64,000 nucleotides of DNA from Apricaphanius iberus (Eukaryota > Chordata > Actinopteri > Cyprinodontiformes > Aphaniidae), in NCBI GenBank assembly GCA_028564705.1, contig JAPXFQ010000483.1, forward strand, positions 2,480,001 through 2,544,000, given 5' to 3'. Under the pieces are notes generated by a model. It saw only the letters and a list, made by a program, of their open reading frames with translations, was not told the origin of the DNA and searched no databases. Below, piece after piece: positions 57,311 to 64,000 of this stretch. Numbering within the stretch: the first letter of the stretch is position 1; the number at the start of each line of letters is the position of its first letter. Position numbers and translations under genes: made by a program.

Positions 57311-57503
57311 ATATATATATATATATATGTATACACTCACCTAAAGGATTATTAGGAACACCTGTTCAATTTCTCCTTAATGCAATTATGTAATCAATCA
57401 ATCACATGGCAGTTGCTTCAATGCATTTAGGGGTGTGGTGCTGGTCAAGACAATCTCCTGAACTCCAAACTGAATGTCAGAATGGGAAAGAAAGGTGATT
57501 TAA

Positions 57504-58502
57504 AGTAGAACTGGCATGAAATTCCCCGCAACATTCGGACCTTTTTAGCCACACTCTAAGTACCTTAATACTATATCAAAGGATCGCTTGCCGTAATTCA
57601 GCTTTGTTGTAGAATGATGAGGTAGCCCTTCTGTTAGCATTAGCACAGAATGACCGGGTTTCGGAGGGCGGGGCCTAGGCTATGCGCTTCTGTGGTCAAT
57701 GAGTCTCTAACGATATTTTGAATGTTCAACTATGATATATAATCTTTTTCCCCCAAATAATAGCACACTAGCACCAATACTACATGAACAAACTGGGGTA
57801 TCGTGAAGCTAATTCTGAATGTTAGCTATGAAGCTAATTGAAAAGCGAACAACTCAAACAATGCCACAATGTGTACTAACAGCTGAAGGACATTATTGAG
57901 GAAATATGCTTACTTGAAGAGGGATATTTGCTGGTTCATGGAGAGTTGGTATTAATCCTGGTAGAAGTTTAAGACGATCTCCGAATCAACTGCTGTATTG
58001 TCCCATGTTGGAAAAACAGTCGTCCTAGAAATGTTTGCCACAAACTACCATACACTTCGGCAGTCGATTGGGCACATTCCCTGCATAAATAAAATCTATC
58101 CTCAAGCTTTTCAGTGGCTCAGAAGTGGGGGAGGACAAAAAGATGTATGTTTTCTTTTGTACACCCAGGTACAGTGCAGTTTGGATGCGGTCTGGACTCC
58201 ATGCTGTTGGTTTGTTGTTTTCCTGTTACCGTAGCTCTCCATGCCGCGGAGGGAGGGACTTGCAGGGTGTAGTTCAGGGAAGGGGGTAATTGGCTGGAAC
58301 TCAACACGTAATATGCCGAAACCTGTCGTCATATGCCGAACTGCCAAACAGCCCGTTTCTGAGTGCTGATTTCACTATGTAGGCAGACATACCCCGGGAC
58401 AAAGGAAAGAGTAATCAGTAATTTTAACTCCTTAGGGCCGTAGGCAGACTGGGGGAACTAAAAGATATGATCAAAAAATTCAAATTTCATGCCAGGTCCA
58501 CT
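57504..58502. mobile_element. TTAA-flanked DNA transposon, 999 bp
   Basis: TTAA stands on both sides (57500-57503 and 58503-58506). The ends are inverted: AGTAGAACTGGCATGAAATT at the left and, reading inward from the right, AGTGGACCTGGCATGAAATT. Removing the element with one TTAA restores a continuous Tc1 sequence (GGTGATTTAAGCAATTTTGA). TTAA duplications are made by piggyBac and Kolobok transposases. A minus-strand frame near 58120-58200 contains CTVPGCTKENIHLFVLP, a cysteine pattern like the start of a THAP finger, which would favour Kolobok (inference). Confidence 0.8.
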
Positions 58503-58523
58503 TTAAGCAATTTTGAGTGTGGC

Positions 58524-59334
58524 ATGGTTGTTGATGCCAGACGGGTATTTCACAATCTGCTCTGTTACTGGGATTTTCACACACAACCATTTCTAGGATT
58601 TGCAAAGAATGGTATGAAAAGGGAAAAACATCCAGTATGTGGCAGTCCTGTGGGCAAAAATGCCTTGTTGATACTAGAGGTCAGAGGAGAATGGACTGAT
58701 TCAAGCTGATAAAAGAGCAACTTTGACTGAAATAACCACTTGTACAATGCAGCAAAGCATTTGTGAAGCCACAACAAGCACAACCTTGAGGCGGATGGGC
58801 TATAACAGCAGAAGACCCCACAAGGTACCAATCATCTCCTCAACAAATAGGAAAAAGAGGCTATAATTTGTACGAGCTCACCAAAATTGGACTGTTGAAG
58901 ACTGGAAAAATGTTGCCTGGTCTGATGAGTTTTTATTTCTGTGGAGACATTCGAATGGTAGAGTCAGAATATGGCGTAAACAGAATGAGAAATTGGATCC
59001 ATCATGCCTTGTTACCACTTTGCAGGCTGGTGGTGATGGTGTAATGGTGTGGGGGATGTTTTCTTAGCACACTTTAGGCCCCTTAGTGCCAATTGGGCAT
59101 CGTTTAAATGCCACCGGCTACCTGAAAATTGTTTCTGACCATGTCCATCCTTTCATGACCACCATTTTCCCATCCTCTGAATGCTACGTCATGCAGGATA
59201 ATGCACCATGTCATAAGTATTGAATCATTTCAAATTGGTTTCTTGAACATGACAATGAGTTCACTGTACTACAATGGCCCCCACAGTCACCAGATTTCAA
59301 CCTGATAGAGCATCTTTGGGATGTGGTGGAACGG
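58524..59334 (+). pseudogene. Tc1-like transposase (DD34E), inactivated
   Basis: Plus-strand pieces include RGGLNRATLTEITTCTM-like DNA-binding region sequence near 58690-58760, then VAWSDEFLFLW (first Asp, about 58915-58945), RVRIWRKQNEKLDPSCLV, GVMVWGMFS followed by a stop, the second Asp in CYVMQDNAPCHK (about 59180-59216) followed by a stop, and PQSPDFNLIEHLWDVVERV with the Glu (about 59283-59335). All three catalytic residues are visible but stops intervene. Related to, but a different family from, the copy at 4673-6139. Confidence 0.83.
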
Positions 59335-59339
59335 GTGGA

Positions 59340-60317
59340 GCACTCGTGGAGTGCTGTGGGTTTCTTTAGCTTTACGTCCGCCATTGAGCACTGTTGTTAT
59401 GTGCTGCCTTTTTTCCCATATGCTCTTCCAGTATCTTTCAGTATTCAGCTCTGGTGGGTCTACTCTGCAGCTATTGCCCTACCACTGAGCGAGCATTTTC
59501 GCAGGTTGGGTTGCAAACAGCCTGTTTATTCGTCTGGCTTCATTGTCTTTCGTGTAACTCTTTCGGCAATAGGCCAAGGCTTGGAGTCTTTTTTTGGCAG
59601 TTTCAAGTGCTTGAATTGGTCGTGTCATTGCACCTCTCTGGGCCTCCGTCAACTGGCTTACTTCTCTCTGAACTACCTTGATGTTAGCTTCCAGTCATCT
59701 TTTCCATGGTGGGCATCGTTTCTCATGATTGCTCCTATTGCCAAGAATCTCTAGGATCAATGCTGCTGAAGTGTATATAAGCTCATTGGTTTCAGTGATT
59801 GATGTGGTAGGGATCGCTCTCACTGCTGCATTCACTGTTTCCAGGAGACTTACCGAGGGTACTTCACATTGCCATTGTAATCGGCGTTACGGGGTCTTGC
59901 GTTGATTCTGACCATGATCCTATCTTTCAGGCCAATCACTTCTTTGCTCAGTGCTATGGTTTCACTCATTTGGAGCCGTTTCCCATCGCTGGTTGGGGAG
60001 TTTGTATAACCCCCCTTCTGACCTGGCATCCTGACTCCACCTTGCTGTAGCATTTGTGTTGTATCTCGTCAGTCTCAAGTTGTGATAGCAGTTGCCATTT
60101 GTGGTTGTTGGAACACTGAGCAACTTGGTGTTTAGCCGTCATCTGTGACTGTGGGTATTGAAGTAACCATTCAGCCCACATTCTTCTTGTGTAACCTCTC
60201 TGAGTAGGGTAACTTGAGTAGTAGCATTCCAACAGAGCCATATTCTCGCATCTCATCCATTTCCGCCTGGCTTTTGTTCTAGAAGCCCTGGTTGCCCTGG
60301 TTTCTCAGCACTGATGC

Positions 60318-60318
<1 letters not shown>
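59340..60318 (-). pseudogene. R2-like LINE N-terminal fragment, minus copy
   Basis: The minus strand encodes, from the right end, LLECYYSSYPTQRGYTRRMW, VAQCSNNHKWQLLSQLETDE (59966-60256), a region with TVNAAVRAIPTTSITETNEL, and the segment EANIKVVQREVSQLTEAQRG with ALETAKKRLQALAYCRKSYT and NEARRINRLFATQP (about 59500-59700). It is the N-terminal, pre-RT part of a non-LTR retrotransposon that I place near the R2/R4/NeSL group by recalled similarity. Frames are broken and the RT is absent. Confidence 0.65.

Positions 60319-60321
<3 letters not shown>

Positions 60322-60354
<33 letters not shown>
60322..60354. repeat. (TA)n microsatellite between inverted LINE fragments
   Basis: A pure TA run sits exactly between the two oppositely oriented R2-like fragments. 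Confidence 0.9.
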
Positions 60355-60355
<1 letters not shown>

Positions 60356-60359
60356 CTTA

Positions 60360-61500
60360 GTGGTCCAACATCCACAAACGGCAACTTGAGATTGACGAGG
60401 GATTGGAAATGGACCCGCAATAAACGAAACAATAGCGCTGAGCTAAGAAACGGCTGACCTGAAAGATAAGATCATGTCGAGAATGAGCGCAGGACAACCC
60501 TGATGCCAATTACAATGACTAAGTGAAGTACCCTCTGAAAGTCTCCTGGAAACTGTGAATGCAGCATTGAGAGCGAGCCCTACCACAACAATCACTGAAA
60601 CTAATGAGCTGATATACACTTCAGCAACAGTGATCCTAGAGATGCTTGGCTAAAAGAGCAACCATGGGAGCCATGAGAAACAATATCCACCATGGAACAA
60701 ACGGTTGGAGGCTAACATCAAGGTAGCTTGGATGGAAGTGAGCCAATTGCCAGAGACCCAGAGAGGTCCAATAAAACGACCAATACCAAAGAGGTACAGC
60801 CAGATGTCCATACCGGAAGTACTTGAAACTGCTAAAAAAAGACTCCAAGCCTTGGCCAACCGCCTAAAGAGGTACACGAAAGACAATGAAGACAGACGAA
60901 TAAACAGGCTGGGCTTTTTGCAACCCCACCCTTATATTGATATTGGAAGAGCATATGGAAAGGAGGCAGTACATAATAGCAGTGCTCAATGGCTGACCTC
61001 TCTGAGAGAGGAGCACAGCAACCACCCTGAATAGAATCCAGTTACCATCACATGGGCAGACATCCAAGAAAGAGTCTCAGGTATGAAAAACTGGCAACAC
61101 CAGGCCATGACATGATCAATGCCATGGAACCATCATGAGAGGACAAGCCCCTACATGAGATGCACCACCAGAGCATAACTGAAGTGAATGATGGCTAGAG
61201 AGGGCTGGCATACAGAGGCACTAATCCTGGGAGCTCATAGGAGCAGGCTCTGACCACCAGAGCAATAGAGGCTAAGATCTACCACACCCGACAAGACCCA
61301 ATGTGTAGGCTGAGCAAAGAGTCATCTGAGACAATCCAGCACATAACAGCAGGGTTTAAAATGCTAGCAGGAAAAGCATACACAAAACGTCATAACTAAG
61401 TGGCCGGCATAGTATACAGAAACATCTGTGTGGGGTATCGGCTGGAAACCCCAAGGCCAGAGTGAGCAAACCTGAAAAATTAGGACAGACAAAAACAGGA
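60360..61500 (+). pseudogene. R2-like LINE N-terminal and C-terminal fragments, plus copy
   Basis: The plus strand repeats the content of the minus copy (ETNELIYTSATVILEMLG, EANIKVAWMEVSQLPETQRG, PKRYSQMSIPEVLETAKKRL, ALANRLKRYTKDNEDRRINR, 60600-60905) and goes further: SSAQWLTSLREEHSNHPE and NPVTITWADIQERVSGMKNW (about 60980-61100). Then, after a deletion that removes the RT core, come zinc-knuckle-like and C-terminal pieces near 61290-61400 (PNV*AEQRVI, then an NSRV*NASRKSIHKTS frame). It is dead. Similarity to the minus copy is high, including DNA between the genes' conserved blocks. Confidence 0.65.
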
Positions 61501-62772
61501 CATTCGTGACATGTGCTTAATGACCTTAAAACAAGAGTGACAGAGAGAGGAAGCAGAGCGCACAAGAGGTTTTTCAGATACTTTCCTCTCCTGTGTGTGT
61601 ATGAGTGTACAATGTGTATACAGATAATGACTCACACAGGAAATAGGTGCTATGATCTTTTGGAGGCAGAGGCTCATTTATTATTGGATAATACTGTATA
61701 ATATATGAAAAATGTCCCCACTACAAAAAGACTTGACACACATGCACATAAGTGTTTGTGATGAATCATTTCCTCAGAATACAGTGATACATTTTATACA
61801 TTCATTTATATAACATACTCCTCTGGCACCAGGGTTCAGGATTCTGATAGCAGTGCACTGTGTAATTTTACAGAAGAACAAAACAAACAATAATAATAAT
61901 AATAATACAGTTTCTTGGACTAAAAGCAGCAGCCGAAGCTTTATGTCTTGTTCTTGTAGACTTACTTTCATTGAGGCTGTTGCACTGATTTTGAGACTGA
62001 GAAAGTTAATGTCCATCCAAAGCAGGTTTGATGAGGAAATTCTGATTAGCCAGGCATTTTTATTTGGGTTTTATCTTTATAAATGTGAAAATGAACTAGA
62101 GATTTTAATATGAAAATTGCAACTATCATTAGTGTATATTTAAGTATGATGCAGCCTCTAGACAAATTATGCAGAAGAAAAAAAAAACAGAGCGTGGCAA
62201 CTGCAAATGATTTAATTAAAGTTGCTGTTTCTCAAATTTTAACGCTGAACCACAACATTTGTTTTCATTGGAACATCCATTGCTTTTTAATCATTTGGTC
62301 CTTTAAACAGAACAAAAAACACATTTCCACATTTGGGAAGATGTTCCTGTTCTTTTTTTTTGGGTTGATTTTAAAAGCAGTAGAGCAGATGTGAATCCTT
62401 TGGCTGGACAATATCTTTCACAGAGTCCATCTCCAGGTCAGCTGAATATTTCATTTAGAGATGAGATGCTTTGTTTCTTAGCTCTGAAACAGCAGAATCC
62501 GAAAAGTTGTTCAGGAAGGCAAATGTGTTTTTGAGGTTATCATATGCAGCATTTCTGCAATTCATTTCAGAAATTTGTCAATTAACAACTACCAAAACAA
62601 CACTAGTAGAGAAATTTTGTCAAGCTGATAATTCATCCTCTGAGACTGCTTTCTCCAAAAAATGCTTTTGTTGGTTCAGTGCTACTTCTATGAAACGGTT
62701 GGACACAATGCCTCAGCTTGAGACTCAAACCTCTCAAGCTGATCTATCAGACATCTGATGTAGTCCTACATG
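61501..62772. other. Unassigned AT-rich sequence
   Basis: Short frames only; no domain, RNA gene or repeat recognised. An (AAT)n-like run lies near 61890-61908. Confidence 0.4.
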
Positions 62773-62775
62773 GTG

Positions 62776-63023
62776 GAGCGACTGTGGCTCAGTGGTAGAG
62801 TAGTTGGCTTGCAATCGGAGGGTCGTAGATTCGATTCCAGCTTCCTCCAGTCACATGTTGATGTGCCCCTGGGCAAGGCACTTAACCCCCAAATTCGAGC
62901 CATGTTGGGTGTCGGTGTATGAATGCGAGTGTGAATGGGTGAATGTAGCTTCAATGTAAAGCGCTTTGAGTGGTCAGTAAGACTAGAAAAGTGCTATATA
63001 AGTTCAGTCCATTTACCATTTAC
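62776..63023 (+). mobile_element. tRNA-derived SINE, copy 2
   Basis: A box TGGCTCAGTGG (62785-62795) and B box GATTCGATTCC (62828-62838), body GCCCCTGGGCAAGGCACTTAACC, and 3' domain TAAAGCGCTTTGAGTGG through CTATATAAGTTCAGTCC with a CCATTTAC repeat tail. It is highly similar to the copy at 15190-15440, and its B box is closer to the tRNA consensus. Confidence 0.92.
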
Positions 63024-63024
63024 A

Positions 63025-63215
63025 GGGATTATATCAAAGCCACAGCTTTACAGAAGTCCAGAAGAGGCTTCTTCAGTTTTCACTGCAACACAGACTGCTA
63101 CAGGAAATCCTTCCTGCCAGCAGCCATGATAATCTCTTAAATATTTCATTAGTATGGGCTACAATATCACTTAATTTCCCCTTGGGATCAATAAATTAGT
63201 TTTGCACTGAATTCG
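63025..63215 (+). mobile_element. Rex1/CR1-like LINE 3' end
   Basis: The plus strand encodes the last residues of a LINE ORF (NTDCYRKSFLPAAMIIS then stop near 63138) followed by TTAATTTCCCCTTGGGATCAATAAA, a typical 3' end for this group. It begins directly after the SINE tail. Confidence 0.6.
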
Positions 63216-64000
63216 ATAGCCTGCATGGTAACACTTGCTTTTTCAAAGTGTTTGAGAACACAGTGCCAAAATATACACATATATGTCCTTTAAAGCTTTT
63301 CTTTCTTTAGTCAAGTGACCTTGCTTCATTTCTAGTTGCTGCATTTTGATTAGTGTCATTTAGAAAATTGGTCCCCAATATATATATATATTTTTTTATG
63401 CCGTAGACAATTTTAATATCAGAAATATTAACAGTGATAAATGCAACAATATGAAAAGACAGGAGTGGAATAAAAATGGGGCTATTTATGAATATAACAT
63501 TAAATGTAAATCCATAATGCTCCTAAATATATTATCATTTTCGTATCACAGTGCCAAAATCAAAACTTGAGAAACGTTCTCTGTGCCTCCTGAAGCTCTT
63601 TGTTCACTAAGTTAACATTTAAACATGCCTTTAAAGTAAGGTTTACCAGAAAACAAATATAAAGTGCTTGAAAAATAAAACTCAACACAATGCTGAATCA
63701 ATAGAAGCACAGTGGCTTTTTTTCTCTGTAATGAGACAGCGCCATCTGGATCCGTTTTAAAGGCTTCTCCTCATTAGAAAACCCCGGCTGCCACGTGAGA
63801 GAGGAGCAGGGTTTGGTGAGGTGAAATTGCCTGTCGAGATAAAAGCATAATTTAGGTAGGACTCCTGGTCTGCTAAGTATAGCTTCCTTTTTCCTGGAAG
63901 TCGTAGGCTCTTCTTCTGTCTCTACAAATGACATTTTCCTCTTGCAAAGATACTTTTCAGAGACTTCTGTTTTTAATCAGTCTGCTATCTTGTGGGTTTG
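63216..64000. other. Unassigned sequence at right edge
   Basis: A minus-strand ATG frame of 78 codons (63698-63934) is present without recognisable domain; it could be an exon or chance. A short TA tract lies near 63379-63391. No other feature seen. Confidence 0.3.

Larger units (their letters stand above)
57334..59335 (+). mobile_element. Tc1-family transposon, second family, split and 3'-truncated
   Basis: After TA (57332-57333) the end CACTCACCTAAAGGATTATT opens a Tc1-like element. It runs to 57503, is interrupted by a TTAA-flanked insert, resumes at 58507 (GCAATTTTGAGTGTGGCATG) and continues to about 59335, where R2-like LINE sequence abuts. The right terminal repeat is missing. Confidence 0.85.

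Noticed and set aside
59323..59754. 143-codon plus-strand frame rich in aromatic residues
   Set aside because: Antisense of the R2-like LINE fragment; also spans the junction with a Tc1 copy.
62785..62838. tRNA gene (A and B boxes look convincing)
   Set aside because: The boxes are part of a SINE with a full body and tail, present again at 15190; no cloverleaf acceptor stem closes.
63698..63934. 78-codon minus-strand ATG frame near the right edge
   Set aside because: Looks better than chance in composition but no family recognised; left as unassigned sequence.
1..64000. CRISPR array, operon, prophage or bacterial system
   Set aside because: The spliced host gene, LINEs, SINEs and intron-bearing transposons show an animal nuclear genome; no regularly spaced repeats were seen.

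Overview
The window looks like nuclear DNA of a ray-finned fish (teleost). The only host gene I can support is at the left edge: two coding exons of bms1, a ribosome-biogenesis GTPase, read on the minus strand and running out of the window past base 1. The other ~63 kb reads as repeat-dense intergenic DNA or a very long intron, filled with layers of old and younger transposable elements typical of teleosts: L2, L1, Rex1/CR1-like and R2-like LINEs, a Penelope-like element, Tc1/mariner, hAT and PIF/Harbinger DNA transposons, foldback elements and tRNA-derived SINEs.

Layout. 0-0.6 kb: bms1 exons. 0.8-4.4 kb: a foldback repeat split by a complete but decayed hAT transposon with an exact 8-bp target duplication. 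4.7-6.1 kb: a full-length decayed Tc1 transposon. 7.5-8.3 kb: a foldback element and a perfect hairpin. 8.3-15 kb: mostly unassigned, with small LINE fragments. 15.2-18.5 kb: a SINE, a hAT-like MITE and a 5'-truncated L2 LINE with a long RT reading frame. 19.1-21.2 kb: two inverted GC-rich blocks that I interpret as L1 3' UTR sequence. 22.2-24.15 kb: a Rex1-like LINE and a non-autonomous hAT. 24.3-27.3 kb: the best-preserved element, an L2 LINE with an uninterrupted 620-codon RT frame. 28.3-30.6 kb: L2 3' ends, one split by a 1.6-kb insertion. 30.8-32 kb: two foldback elements.

32.7-34.2 kb: a Penelope-like element with GIY-YIG endonuclease, inverted arms, a 14-bp target duplication and a hammerhead-ribozyme-like motif in each arm. 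34.8-41.5 kb: a decayed L1 with its GC-rich 3' block. 42-43.8 kb: another LINE ruin. 44.9-46.4 kb: Tc1 and LINE remnants. 46.9-52.4 kb: an L2 LINE split by a two-gene PIF/Harbinger transposon. 52.7-57.1 kb: a Tc1/mariner split by an L1 (intact ORF1, truncated ORF2) and another element. 57.3-59.3 kb: a second Tc1 family copy split by a 999-bp insertion flanked by TTAA. 59.3-61.5 kb: two head-to-head R2-like LINE fragments around a TA microsatellite. 62.8-63.2 kb: a second SINE copy followed by a LINE 3' end.

Nearly all coding sequence here belongs to mobile elements and most of it is broken. Autonomous activity looks unlikely for any copy in the window, although L1 ORF1 and the L2 RT frame are open. 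I found no operon, CRISPR array, tRNA gene or rRNA gene. The most interesting signals are the ribozyme-like motifs in the Penelope arms, the TTAA-flanked element, the inverted R2-like LINE pair and the GC-rich L1-associated blocks.
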